Position numbers and translations under genes: made by a program | Assembly (NCBI RefSeq): GCF_900106645.1 | Contig: NZ_FNMV01000013.1 | Span: forward strand, 62,001-126,000 | DNA from: Flavobacterium degerlachei | GTDB lineage: Bacteria; Bacteroidota; Bacteroidia; Flavobacteriales; Flavobacteriaceae | Direction of reading: 5' to 3' | Length of the DNA: 64,000 bases | Shown: positions 15,584 through 24,906 of the stretch, in pieces | How the letters are laid out: each line of letters starts with the position of its first letter | Numbering within the stretch: position 1 is the stretch's first letter | Notes under the pieces: generated by a model | Databases searched by the model: none | Seen by the model: the letters and a program-made list of their open reading frames with translations, nothing else | Told to the model about the DNA's origin: nothing

Positions 15584-17134
15584 ATGATGAACGAAGAACA
15601 AATAGATGAAGGAGTAATCACATCGGAAGAAATTAACCGTTGCATTGCAATTCTCTCGCAATTAAATACAGACACAGATCAAATATTTGATATTCCAAAA
15701 GAACAAAGAACAGCGTTAATCAAAGCGGCAGGTCAATTTTCAAGACCGGATCGCGATGAGCTTTCCCGCAGAAAGAAAGACGGTAAAGTAGCCGCCAAAC
15801 GCAAAATGGAGAAGCGTGACAGAACGGCCCGCAAGGAAACCGGAATCCGTCATGCGCGTGAAGCCAGTGTTTTTATGGCGCCAAAACTTTTGGCTATGTC
15901 TGATTTGGCTCTAAAAGAGCAGCAAGAACTGGAAACTCCCAGAAATTGCTATGTCTGCAAAACCGAGTTTTCTAAAATGCACCACTTTTACGATACTATG
16001 TGTACGGATTGCGGTGATTTTAATTACGCTAAACGTTTTCAAACTGCTGATGTAAAAGGACAGGTAGCCGTTATAACAGGCTCGCGTCTTAAAATTGGCT
16101 ATCATATTACTTTGATGTTGTTGCGTGGTGGAGCAACAGTTATTGCAACTACTCGCTTTCCGGTAGATTCGGCTTTGCGTTTTGGGCAAGAGGCTGACTT
16201 CATGGATTGGGGACATCGCCTGAAAATTCACGGATTAGATTTGCGACACATTCCTAGTGTGGAGATTTTCTGTAATTTTATTGAGCAAAAATACGAGCGA
16301 TTGGATATTTTAATCAATAATGCTGCGCAAACAGTACGACGTCCTGCCGGGTTTTATACACACATGATGGAAAATGAAGAGCGTGCAATTAGCTCTTTGC
16401 CCAAGCAAGCGCAAGAGTTATTACTAGATCACGCCAATTGTTTGGATGAACTAAAAGTTTTGACCTCAGGAGCTTCTTCTAATCAAAATATGCCGGTGAC
16501 TTGGCACGGTCCTGAACCTGGAATAGGTTTACGGGCTTCCGCCAAATTATCACAGATTCCGTATTCCTTTGACAATGCGTTGGTGGCGACTGAAGTTTTC
16601 CCTGAAGGAGAACTCGATGCCGACTTACAGCAGGTAGATTTGAGAAAAACCAACAGCTGGCGTTTGAAGTTGGGCCAAATAGAAACTACAGAAATGATCG
16701 AAGTGCAGCTAGTGAATTCGGTTGCACCTTTTGTATTATGCAACAGACTTTCAGAAGTGATGAAGAAAGACAATACGGGACAAAAACATATTATCAACGT
16801 TTCAGCAATGGAAGGGAAGTTTCATCGCTTTTTTAAAGAGGCACGCCATCCTCACACTAATATGGCAAAAGCGGCCTTAAACATGCTTACACATACTGCT
16901 GCAGGAGAATTGGCGAAAGCCGGTATTTTCATGAATGCAGTAGACACAGGTTGGGTAACGGATGAAGATCCTGCTGAACTAGCCAAAAAGAAACAGGAAC
17001 TGGAAGATTTTCAGCCACCACTGGATATTGTTGATGGTGCTGCAAGGGTTATGGATCCTTTGTTTGACGGAATCAATACGGGTAAACACTGGTGCGGAAA
17101 ATTCCTGAAAGACTACAATCCTATTCCTTGGTAG
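15584..17134 (+). CDS. SDR-family oxidoreductase with internal zinc ribbon
   Basis: A 516-residue protein from the ATG at 15584 (a second ATG follows directly). After about 100 charged residues comes a four-cysteine element [10 protein letters not shown]...CTDCGD (about residues 123-149). It is followed by a short-chain dehydrogenase domain with [15 protein letters not shown] as the nucleotide-binding glycine region and [10 protein letters not shown] as the NNAA motif. The usual YxxxK is displaced; MAKAALNML near the end may carry the equivalent Lys. A long loop separates strands 4 and 5. Such proteins are widespread in Flavobacteria without assigned substrate. The zinc ribbon fused to SDR is notable. 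Confidence 0.75.
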   Translation: MMNEEQIDEGVITSEEINRCIAILSQLNTDTDQIFDIPKEQRTALIKAAGQFSRPDRDELSRRKKDGKVAAKRKMEKRDRTARKETGIRHAREASVFMAPKLLAMSDLALKEQQELETPRNCYVCKTEFSKMHHFYDTMCTDCGDFNYAKRFQTADVKGQVAVITGSRLKIGYHITLMLLRGGATVIATTRFPVDSALRFGQEADFMDWGHRLKIHGLDLRHIPSVEIFCNFIEQKYERLDILINNAAQTVRRPAGFYTHMMENEERAISSLPKQAQELLLDHANCLDELKVLTSGASSNQNMPVTWHGPEPGIGLRASAKLSQIPYSFDNALVATEVFPEGELDADLQQVDLRKTNSWRLKLGQIETTEMIEVQLVNSVAPFVLCNRLSEVMKKDNTGQKHIINVSAMEGKFHRFFKEARHPHTNMAKAALNMLTHTAAGELAKAGIFMNAVDTGWVTDEDPAELAKKKQELEDFQPPLDIVDGAARVMDPLFDGINTGKHWCGKFLKDYNPIPW

Positions 17135-17156
17135 GAAATATATAGTTTGTAAAATT

Positions 17157-17198
17157 AAAAACCACAACTCGAACTAAGTCTGTTGTGGTTTTTTTTCT
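17157..17198 (+). terminator. Terminator after the SDR gene
   Basis: AAAACCACAAC/GTTGTGGTTTT stem with a 13-base loop followed by a T-run. The stem sequence recurs at 17923-17957 and in decayed form near 19938-19976. Confidence 0.8.
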
Positions 17199-17330
17199 GC
17201 TTTTATGTCTAAAACTCCAATTTCTTGAATGCTGTTTTAGTATCGGTATCAACTTTAAACTTTTGACAAGAGTAAAATTCGACTTTAGGTTAACTAATTA
17301 AGAGGTAGCTAAAGTGTATACTAAAAAATA

Positions 17331-17432
17331 TTAACTATTTTTGTCTTTTTTAGGTGACTGAAGTGCAAGTGCAAATCCTATCCCAAACAATATAGTTATT
17401 AGTGCTGCGAAATATGGGATTAAATCAGACAT
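17331..17432 (-). CDS. Tiny single-span membrane protein (33 aa)
   Basis: The reverse strand encodes MSDLIPYFAALITILFGIGF followed by ALALQSPKKDKNS and a stop, giving one hydrophobic helix (about residues 4-25) and a charged tail. The start overlaps the stop of the preceding 61-residue gene by 8 bases, which implies translational coupling and supports both as real genes. It is too short to assign to a family. Proteins of this size are often subunits or modulators of larger membrane complexes. The function is unknown. Confidence 0.6.
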   Translation of the reverse strand: MSDLIPYFAALITILFGIGFALALQSPKKDKNS

Positions 17433-17610
17433 CTTTACTATTTTGTATCAGTTTTAAATAAATGCCGAATGCTAATATGGAAGGGACCCAAATCCCAATA
17501 AAGATCGCTTGCTCTTTGTTTCCTTGAAAATATAAAATTTCCGAGAAAATTAAAGAGAGGAAAGCTGCTATAAATAGCAATCTGTCTGACAATGTAAATT
17601 TTTTTAACAT
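17425..17610 (-). CDS. Small two-span membrane protein (61 aa)
   Basis: The sequence MLKKFTLSDRLLFIAAFLSL continues into two predicted membrane helices (about 10-28 and 36-53) joined by the polar loop QGNKEQ. The C-terminal tail is short (QNSKDV). It is first in a two-gene unit with the 33-residue gene that overlaps its end. No family is recognised. A sulfide:quinone-reductase-like flavoprotein and a helical protein lie nearby on the same strand upstream, but a terminator-like hairpin separates them. Confidence 0.6.
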   Translation of the reverse strand: MLKKFTLSDRLLFIAAFLSLIFSEILYFQGNKEQAIFIGIWVPSILAFGIYLKLIQNSKDV

Positions 17611-17922
17611 TTTTATAGATTTAAAAATTATTTTTTTAATAAAATAATTAAGTAAATCTATTCAACATAAATTTAGCTTTGCTTGTTTGTATTGTTGTTT
17701 TACCAAATTATTAAGTGTTGTTTAGCGGGGAAGATTTTTTAGAATAATAGATAAAATTGAGATTAATAATTCAAACTATTGACAAAGAAATATACATGCT
17801 ACTGTTTACTTGTGTTTTTGGAAATAAAATAAACTGTGAATTTAAAAAAAATAGAAGTTCTTGTTTTGTTTTGTAAGATTAGAGTATTATTTAGACCTAA
17901 ACACTTTATACTAATAAAATTA
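17611..17922. other. AT-rich gap with no recognisable feature
   Basis: Between the start of the small membrane-protein unit and the hairpin at 17923 I see only AT-rich sequence and no convincing ORF. A TAGCTTTG at 17674-17681 on the plus strand resembles a -7 box but has no gene after it. Confidence 0.5.
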
Positions 17923-17957
17923 AAAACCACAATGGAATCTAGTTCTGTTGTGGTTTT
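17923..17957 (-). terminator. Terminator after the helical-protein gene
   Basis: AAAACCACAA/TTGTGGTTTT stem with T-rich sequence on both sides, 24 bases past the stop codon at 17981. It probably works in both directions, and its stem is nearly the same as the terminator at 17157-17198. Confidence 0.7.
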
Positions 17958-17980
17958 TTTGTTGTTCTAATTTGGGTAGC

Positions 17981-18424
17981 CTAAGATGTTATTCTTTTAA
18001 CTTCATTTTCGATAACCTGTTCTGAAGCGGAAAAGGTTTCTTTTTTGATTTCACGGAATTTTTTGACAAAGGATGCCATTTCATTTTCTAATTCCTCGTG
18101 CTCAGTCCTGAATTTATGAGAATCATACTTAAAAGGATCGTCAATTAATTCTGCCAAATGGTGTAGATGTTTGGATGTTTTCTCAAGTAGTCCGTCACAT
18201 TTTTTACTAATTTCAGACAATCGAGCTGCCAGATTTCTCATTTCGTCAAGATGTTCCTTATGAGCAAACCAAACGAAATATTTATCTATGAGGTGATGTA
18301 AAAATCGCAAGTCATCTTTATAGAATTCTAAATCGGATTTCCAATGTTCTGTCAGGACATACAATTGTTGGTATTCAGCAGTATAGCTATAATCTCCTTT
18401 GGGTCTTAAACTTAAATTTTCCAT
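17981..18424 (-). CDS. Helical protein of unknown function, W-K-x-D family
   Basis: A 147-residue soluble, almost wholly helical protein. Residues about 24-50 contain LTEHWKSDLEFYKDDLRFLH, and the C-terminal half is coiled-coil-like (EHEELENEMASFVKKFREIK). No catalytic motif is seen. The spacing of W-K-x-D, the following acidic residue and Phe-Leu, and the later H-x-x-L/F-x-x-E/D block matches the protein at 39670-40089, suggesting a common family. It lies 51 bases after the flavoprotein gene on the same strand and is probably co-transcribed with it. Confidence 0.6.
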   Translation of the reverse strand: MENLSLRPKGDYSYTAEYQQLYVLTEHWKSDLEFYKDDLRFLHHLIDKYFVWFAHKEHLDEMRNLAARLSEISKKCDGLLEKTSKHLHHLAELIDDPFKYDSHKFRTEHEELENEMASFVKKFREIKKETFSASEQVIENEVKRITS

Positions 18425-18475
18425 GGTAATGAATTTTATGTTAAACAGTATAAGTATGTTTGTTTGCAGCAGCTT

Positions 18476-19741
18476 TTATATTATAGTATGATCTCCAATT
18501 AATTCAGATAGTGGCATCCCCCAACTAGGTACTTTACCGCCTAGGGTTTGATACATTGTTTTAAATCCCATTTTTAAAAGATAAGGCGTATAGCCCATTT
18601 TTAAAATACTGATATCGCCACCCCACCATTCGTCTGTATGCATATAGAATCCTTTATAATTTCCCATATCTCCAAAACAAACGACCATTGGATGCAACGG
18701 ATCTATTGTTTCTGAAATTCCTAAAATTTCGTTCGCAAGTACTTTTGATGCGATTTCACATTCCATGTGACCCAGAGAGCCTAACTTTGGAACGGTAACA
18801 GCAGCAGCATCACCCACCGCAAAAATTTCTGGGTAATCTGGATTTCTCATATATAAATCAGTAATTACAAATCCTTGATCATCTACAAAGGGAAGTCCTT
18901 TAAGGAAACTATGCGGTTCCCAGTTAGGGAAAATAATTTTCATTTCGGCCTCTAAACTTGTTCCGTCTTTAAAGTCAATACCGTCTTTATAGATTCTTTT
19001 TATACCTACTGTATTGTTTTTATAACCGTAGCCCATTCCTGACACCATGGGAAGCAGTTGATCTAAAATAGTTTTTCCAGCATCTTCCGCAATCACTTCT
19101 GCAGGTGTAAACAGGGTAATGTTTTTGGCATTTCCCTTTTTATGTTTTTCCAACCAGTCTGCTAATGAAAAAGCAAGCTCGACGGGTGGTCCCTCGCAGG
19201 CAGCAAGTGCTGTGGGGATTTTAGGAGATTTTGGACTTTGTCCTTGAATAAAACGATCACAACCTATGGCAATATGACCTCCTTTATAATCGTTGTAAAG
19301 GTATTTCCGAACTTCATTTCCGTAAAAAGTATCTGAAAAAGTGTGACCAAATTCCCCAAAGCCTTCGATTTTATCAAAAGCTAATTTACAACCAACGGCT
19401 ATTACCAAATAATCATAATTGATAAATTCCTGACTAGAACCGCTTCGTTCATTGGGAGTGAAGAGAACTTTCTTTTCATCGGCATCGATGTGCTCTATTT
19501 CCGCTTGTATGAATTCGCTACCATCTGATTTTAAGAATTTTTGAAATTGAAATTCCATAGTATTCGCCGGATTGTGATTGTTAAAAACCTCAATAGGTAT
19601 ATTTGGAATAAAATTGATGTAATTCTTGCGGTCTATAATCGTAATTTCTGCCGCATGTCCAAGCTCTTTATGTAAATATCGGGATATTGTAAGTCCTGCA
19701 AAATTACATCCTAAAACTAAAATTTTCTTTTTTGTTTCCAT
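18476..19741 (-). CDS. FAD-dependent oxidoreductase, sulfide:quinone reductase-like
   Basis: A 421-residue two-dinucleotide-binding flavoprotein. The FAD motif is KILVLGCNFAGLTISRYL (GxxxxG variant, residues about 6-23), with YDYLVIAVGCKL in the middle and the second FAD motif PEIFAVGDAAAV near 305-316. Cysteines in AACEGPPVELAF and HMECEIA sit near the places where sulfide:quinone reductases carry redox cysteines, but I cannot confirm the disulfide pair. The C-terminal part (GYTPYLLKMGFKTMYQTLGG) may be an amphipathic membrane anchor, as in that family. The natural electron donor is unsure: sulfide or NAD(P)H. A helical-protein gene follows in the same unit. Confidence 0.75.
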   Translation of the reverse strand: METKKKILVLGCNFAGLTISRYLHKELGHAAEITIIDRKNYINFIPNIPIEVFNNHNPANTMEFQFQKFLKSDGSEFIQAEIEHIDADEKKVLFTPNERSGSSQEFINYDYLVIAVGCKLAFDKIEGFGEFGHTFSDTFYGNEVRKYLYNDYKGGHIAIGCDRFIQGQSPKSPKIPTALAACEGPPVELAFSLADWLEKHKKGNAKNITLFTPAEVIAEDAGKTILDQLLPMVSGMGYGYKNNTVGIKRIYKDGIDFKDGTSLEAEMKIIFPNWEPHSFLKGLPFVDDQGFVITDLYMRNPDYPEIFAVGDAAAVTVPKLGSLGHMECEIASKVLANEILGISETIDPLHPMVVCFGDMGNYKGFYMHTDEWWGGDISILKMGYTPYLLKMGFKTMYQTLGGKVPSWGMPLSELIGDHTII

Positions 19742-20109
19742 AATAGCTGCCTTTTTTTATGCTAAATTGTAAAATAGCCTAAAAAAGAATTTCAATCTAG
19801 CTTTGCATATGTTCCTAAAACTAGCAGATTAGTAATCTTTTTTTAGTATTACTAATTTAAGCATAAAATATTGAAAACCAGCAAAATAACTATTAATTTA
19901 AAACATTTAATTGTGGTTTTAATTCGTTTCTTAGGGTAATAACCACTCCAGAACTAATTTTGTTGTGTTTTAATTAAAAGTAGAGTATTTGATTTCGTCT
20001 ATACATAATGGTTATTCACCGTTGATTTCTGTTGTGTAGATCTAAGATGTTATGAAGTTGCATTAATAAGTAGTAATTTTATTCCATTGTTAATTTAAAA
20101 TAGTACATT
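19742..20109. other. Gap with hairpin remnants
   Basis: It contains an 8-bp inverted repeat TTAGTAAT/ATTACTAA (about 19829-19854) and a decayed copy of the CCAC...GTTGTG hairpin (about 19938-19976). A TAGCTTTG at 19798-19805 could be a -7 box, but it would give a leader of about 300 bases before the next gene. No ORF is convincing. Confidence 0.4.
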
Positions 20110-22710
20110 ATGAAAAGAACTTTACACTTAAGGATAAAAACAATACTTTTTTGTGTTTTAACTTTTTTCAGTATTAAAGGTATTGCGCAAGAAATTCCAT
20201 TTAATTGTGATTTTAATGCTTACTTATTTCAGTATAATGATGTTTACGCCATAGACTTAGCTTCTGGTAATTCTATTTTAGTAGCAGCAGATATTACTTC
20301 CGGTAATATTAATGGAGCGGGATATAACCCTAAAGACGGTTATATCTGGGGGTATTTGTCTTCACCTTCTAAATCTATTGTTCGAATAGGTAAAAATTTT
20401 ACAACTACCATTTTTACAATTGATGAATTACCAGATGGTAATAAATATGTTGGAGACGTAAGTTCTAATGGAATATATTATTTTAAAGCAGGGGGAAGTT
20501 CTTATTATGAAGTGGACTTAGACCCTGATTCTCCAACTTACACAAAGTATTTAGGTGCTTTTGAATTGACACAAAGTATAAATGTTCACGATTGGGCTTT
20601 TAATGCCTTAGATGGTAATCTGTATACAGTTGAGCAAAAAAGTAATATTTTATTTCGAATTCACCCCGAAACGGGAATCGTTGATGATTTAGGTGTGGTG
20701 CCTATTATTAAAGGTAAAACGTATACATATGGTGCAGTTTATTTTGATTTATCAGGAAGCTTTTATATTTCTGCCAATCAAACCGGTACTGTCTATGTAA
20801 TTAGAGATGTGAAAGATTTAAATGGAACCAACGCGATGGAATCTAATTTATTTGCTTATGGCCCATCAAGTTCCAGTAATGATGGAGCTCGTTGTCCCAC
20901 TGCACCAGTTCCTCAGGAAATATGTGATAACGGTATTGATGATGACGGAGATGGTTTAATTGATTGCGAGGATCCATCTTGTTCAGGTTATTCTTCTTGT
21001 CCAGTTTTGGACGCAAATATATCTGGAGGTAATGATGGAGGTTTAGAGAGTAATAATAGACTTTCAGAACAAATCAATAAACGTAATTTTAATCGTGTAA
21101 AAAAAGGGTATATTTTCAATAGCGCTACAGCGAAAAAAGTAACTAAATCATCAAAATATGCTAATAAATCAACTGCAATAACGTTAAGAGATTTTATTCC
21201 GTTCGGAGTGATTAATGAAGATTCGGTAATCGAATCGACTCCAAATGATTTGTTGGCAATCACTAATGCTTCTGAGGTATATTCAGTAGATTATTTAAAA
21301 AACAGTAAAACAATAGCTTCTATTCTAGCTTTAAAAACGGATGATGGAGTTTATGAACATACAAAGTTTATATGTGACCGTTTATTAGGAGCACAGATAA
21401 TTTCAGTATCTACGATTGATATTCAAGAACAACCATTTATAAAAACCATTATAAAGAATGCAGATAATTCGATTGAATACGTTTTGAGTTTATCTGCAAA
21501 AATCACTAATGGAGGTGCTAATTTTGGATTGGAAAGCCATTGGAATTTGGATAAATATGAAAAAAATATTGGTTTTTATAATTTCCAAATTTGGACTAAT
21601 TCTATAGACGATTTATTTGTATTAGGAGAAGAGGTAGTTCAACTAATAAATGCTCAAAAGCCAATTGCAAGTTATACTCTTTCAACTCCACCAACAGTTT
21701 TTGTTCGAAAAGGAAAATACAATAACGGAAGTTTAGAATTACAGGTCATAAATACAAATGCGACCAGTTTAGTTACTTTTGACGCAGGTTTGAGGCAAAC
21801 AGAAACTAGTGCTGAAGAAAAAATTTCTTCTCCTATTAATTTAGATAAAAACTATATTACTCAATTACTTATTCCTACAGGAAACTTATTCGATATTGGA
21901 TTTAGAATTGGGGATGGTATTGCGACACCAGATGATTTGTTTTTATCAGATGGACCATGGGGAGTTGATGATGCGGCTGCAAGCACTTCTGTAAATCAAT
22001 ATATTATTTCTCCAAATGACGTTTCTTTTGATAGTAACAATTTTAAAGTAGAAAGAAATTTAAGTCTAACTGCTACCACCAGTGAATATATAGCTGCTTA
22101 TAGAGCTTTAACTCCAAGGTTTAAGGCTGTAGATTTATCGAGTTATAAGAGCTTCCGTTTGAAAGCTAAAGGAACTGGGACTATGGAAATTGTTTTCATA
22201 AAAAACAGTATAGAAAACTGGGATGAGCAATATAAGAAGACAATTGAATTGACTAATAATTTACAGGATTTTGCAATTCCGTTCACAGAATTTACTTCTA
22301 GTAAAGGAACTCCATTGGTTTTAGATGATATAAAAACAATTGTATTTAAAATGACAGCTTTGGATGGTAAGTCAGCAACGAAAAAAATGGATTTACAAGC
22401 AATACAGTTTTCTAAAGAAACAAGTTTATCTGTTTCTGAAAATGAATTAGATAATATGAATAGTGTTTTTGTTACTCCTAACCCTATTAGTGATGAATCA
22501 GTACTTCATTTTAATGCAGTAGAGCAAGAAAAAATCACCATCCAGATTTTTGATATTTTAGGGAAAGTGGTTAAAAGTATCAATTTAGAGACAGAAGCAG
22601 GTGCAAATCAATTATCGCTTTCAAAATCGAATTTATCTCCTGGTTTGTATTTCTGTAGATTAAGTAGCAAACTTTCAAAATATAACGCTATCAAATTAAT
22701 TGTCAAGTAG
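20110..22710 (+). CDS. Secreted protein with T9SS type A sorting domain and beta-propeller-like N-terminus
   Basis: An 866-residue exported protein. A signal peptide ends near IKGIAQE (about 20-28). Residues about 30-260 are a repeat-rich region (YAIDLASGN, GAGYNPKDGYIWGY) resembling DUF6923-type propellers. Next comes a calcium-binding EICDNGIDDDGDGLIDCEDP motif (MopE-like), a long middle domain, and a carbohydrate-binding-like segment. The last 80 residues form the type A sorting domain: VTPNPISDESVLHF, then IFDILGKVVKSI, then LSPGLYFCRLS. The protein should leave the cell through the type IX system and be attached to the surface or released. Its ligand is unknown. Confidence 0.85.
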   Translation: MKRTLHLRIKTILFCVLTFFSIKGIAQEIPFNCDFNAYLFQYNDVYAIDLASGNSILVAADITSGNINGAGYNPKDGYIWGYLSSPSKSIVRIGKNFTTTIFTIDELPDGNKYVGDVSSNGIYYFKAGGSSYYEVDLDPDSPTYTKYLGAFELTQSINVHDWAFNALDGNLYTVEQKSNILFRIHPETGIVDDLGVVPIIKGKTYTYGAVYFDLSGSFYISANQTGTVYVIRDVKDLNGTNAMESNLFAYGPSSSSNDGARCPTAPVPQEICDNGIDDDGDGLIDCEDPSCSGYSSCPVLDANISGGNDGGLESNNRLSEQINKRNFNRVKKGYIFNSATAKKVTKSSKYANKSTAITLRDFIPFGVINEDSVIESTPNDLLAITNASEVYSVDYLKNSKTIASILALKTDDGVYEHTKFICDRLLGAQIISVSTIDIQEQPFIKTIIKNADNSIEYVLSLSAKITNGGANFGLESHWNLDKYEKNIGFYNFQIWTNSIDDLFVLGEEVVQLINAQKPIASYTLSTPPTVFVRKGKYNNGSLELQVINTNATSLVTFDAGLRQTETSAEEKISSPINLDKNYITQLLIPTGNLFDIGFRIGDGIATPDDLFLSDGPWGVDDAAASTSVNQYIISPNDVSFDSNNFKVERNLSLTATTSEYIAAYRALTPRFKAVDLSSYKSFRLKAKGTGTMEIVFIKNSIENWDEQYKKTIELTNNLQDFAIPFTEFTSSKGTPLVLDDIKTIVFKMTALDGKSATKKMDLQAIQFSKETSLSVSENELDNMNSVFVTPNPISDESVLHFNAVEQEKITIQIFDILGKVVKSINLETEAGANQLSLSKSNLSPGLYFCRLSSKLSKYNAIKLIVK

Positions 22711-22878
22711 TATTTAGTTAATTCAATTGAATTAAAGCCATTTTATGTGTTATTACACACAGATACAAGAAGTTAATTCCAATTATAGGGACAATTCTCT
22801 CGCAAGGTTTTTTTTTATCTGTGCGAGCTTTTGTGAAACAAATATCTCATTTTGAATTGCCCAAAGTCTCCAAAAGAA

Positions 22879-22914
22879 AAAGCCCCACTAAAATTTTATT
22901 TTTAGTGGGGCTTT
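22879..22914 (-). terminator. Terminator after uup
   Basis: A strong stem AAAGCCCCACTAAAA/TTTTAGTGGGGCTTT with a short loop. On the minus strand it is followed by TTCTTTT, 38 bases past the uup stop. Confidence 0.85.
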
Positions 22915-22951
22915 ACGTGTTTTCTCTATAAGTCAGTGTGGACCAAGAAAC

Positions 22952-24814
22952 TTAGGCTTCCATCTTAGCTGATAGTTCAAACCATCTTTCTTCTTTACTT
23001 TCCATCTTATTGATGAGGTTTTCCAATTCTTTTGCTTTGCTTAAAACTTTGCTTTCTTCGACTTTTCCGTCAGCAAACAATTGTTCGATAGCTATTTTTT
23101 GAACTTCTAAATCTTTAATTTCTCTCTCGATTTTTTGATATTCTTTTTGCTCATTGAAAGTCAAGTTCCCCGTTGGGTTATTTTGTTTCCAGTCTTTTTT
23201 CTCTGCTTTATTTTCTTCTTTTTGCGCTACATCAGCACTATCTTCATAGGCTCTAAAGTCAGAATAGTTTCCAGGAAAATCTTCCACCACACCATCACCT
23301 CTAAAGATGAATAAGTGATCTACAATTTTATCCATGAAGTACCTGTCGTGAGAAACTACTAACAGACAACCTGGGTAGTCTAGTAGAAAGCTTTCCAATA
23401 CATTCAAAGTTACGATGTCCAAATCATTCGTTGGCTCATCCAGAATCAAAAAGTTAGGGTTCTGAATCAAAACTGTACATAAGTACAAACGTTTCAATTC
23501 CCCACCGCTCAATCTGTCTACAAAATCATATTGTTTTTTAGAATCAAAAAGAAAACGTTCTAACAACTGTGAAGCTGAAATCAATTTTCCTTTCATCAAT
23601 GGAATGAATTCTCCGTATTCCTTAATGACATCGATAACACGCTGTCCCGGTTTTGGGTTGATTCCGCTTTGCGTATAATAACCCACTTTTATGGTTTCAC
23701 CCATAACTACTTTTCCAGAATCAAGCGGAAGAGCTCCAGTTAATAGATTCAAGAAAGTAGATTTTCCAGTTCCGTTTTTTCCAATGATTCCAATTCGTTC
23801 TCCACGTTGAAAATCAAAACTGAAATTGTCCATGATTACATGGTCCTTGAATTTTTTGGATATTTTGTGAAGCTCGATAATCTTGCTTCCCATACGTTCC
23901 ATATTAATTTCAAGTTCCACCTTGTTCTCCTTACGGCGACTTTGTGCTTTTTCCTTGATGTCATAAAAGTCATCCTGACGCGATTTCGATTTAGTCGTTC
24001 TCGCTTTCGGTTGACGGCGCATCCATTCCAATTCTTTTACGAAAAGGTTTTGTGCTTTATCTACACTAGAGTTTTCAGAGGCTATCCGTTCCTCTTTTTT
24101 CTCTAAATAATAAGAATAATTTCCTTTGTATTGGTATAGTTTACCGTTGTCTAATTCAATGATTTCGTTACAAACACGCTCTAAAAAGAAACGGTCGTGC
24201 GTTACCATGAACAACGTAATATTTTCTTTGGCAAAATAAGTTTCTAACCATTCGATCATCTCTAAATCCAAGTGATTCGTAGGTTCATCCAGAATCAATA
24301 AATCAGGACGGTTGATTAGAATGATAGCTAGTGACAAACGTTTTTTCTGTCCCCCAGAAAGGTTTTTTACTTTCAGTTTGAAGTCTTCCAACTTCAGTTT
24401 GAACAAGATTTGCTTGTATTGAGTCTCAAAATCCCAAGCATTATGCTGATCCATTCCGTCAAAAGCTTTTTGGTAAGCTTCCTCGTCTTCTGGATTCTCT
24501 AATGCTTTTTCATAGGCTTCTATCACTTTCAATGTCTCATTATCTGAGGCGAAAATGCTTTCTTCGATAGTCAGTTCGTCCTGCAAATTATTGTTTTGCG
24601 AAAGGAAAGCCATTTTTATGCCTTTTCTTAAAACGACCTGTCCCGTATCGGGTTCGTCTAGTCCATTAATAATGCTCATAATAGTCGTTTTTCCAGAGCC
24701 ATTTTTGGCAATAAAAGCGATTTTCTGGTCTTTATTAATTCCAAAAGAAATGTTTTCAAAAAGCGTTCTTTCACCAAAAGATTTGGAGATATTTTCAACA
24801 GATAAGTAATTCAC
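22952..24814 (-). CDS. uup: ABC-F family ATPase, Uup-like
   Basis: A 620-residue soluble protein with two ABC domains. Domain 1 has GKNGSGKTT-like AKNGSGKTTIMS (about 35-46) and LSGGQKKRLSLA. Domain 2 has GKNGTGKST and LSGGELKRLYL, with an ABC-F linker helix between (VKELEWMRRQPKARTTKSKS). The C-terminal 75 residues are a Lys/Glu coiled coil (EQKEYQKIEREIKDLEVQK) as in Uup. ABC-F proteins act on the ribosome during translation and Uup also affects DNA transposition stability. There are no membrane spans. The gene is likely monocistronic. Confidence 0.9.
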   Translation of the reverse strand: MNYLSVENISKSFGERTLFENISFGINKDQKIAFIAKNGSGKTTIMSIINGLDEPDTGQVVLRKGIKMAFLSQNNNLQDELTIEESIFASDNETLKVIEAYEKALENPEDEEAYQKAFDGMDQHNAWDFETQYKQILFKLKLEDFKLKVKNLSGGQKKRLSLAIILINRPDLLILDEPTNHLDLEMIEWLETYFAKENITLFMVTHDRFFLERVCNEIIELDNGKLYQYKGNYSYYLEKKEERIASENSSVDKAQNLFVKELEWMRRQPKARTTKSKSRQDDFYDIKEKAQSRRKENKVELEINMERMGSKIIELHKISKKFKDHVIMDNFSFDFQRGERIGIIGKNGTGKSTFLNLLTGALPLDSGKVVMGETIKVGYYTQSGINPKPGQRVIDVIKEYGEFIPLMKGKLISASQLLERFLFDSKKQYDFVDRLSGGELKRLYLCTVLIQNPNFLILDEPTNDLDIVTLNVLESFLLDYPGCLLVVSHDRYFMDKIVDHLFIFRGDGVVEDFPGNYSDFRAYEDSADVAQKEENKAEKKDWKQNNPTGNLTFNEQKEYQKIEREIKDLEVQKIAIEQLFADGKVEESKVLSKAKELENLINKMESKEERWFELSAKMEA

Positions 24815-24906
24815 AAGTCTAAATTTTTTGCAAAAGTAAACTATTAAAGTCGATTAGCGAATTGTTTAACGGATTCTGAGGTTTTTAGAGCGAATTTTCG
24901 CTGATG

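Noticed and set aside
17674-17681. TAGCTTTG as a plus-strand promoter
   Set aside because: No plus-strand gene follows; the motif is expected by chance in AT-rich sequence.
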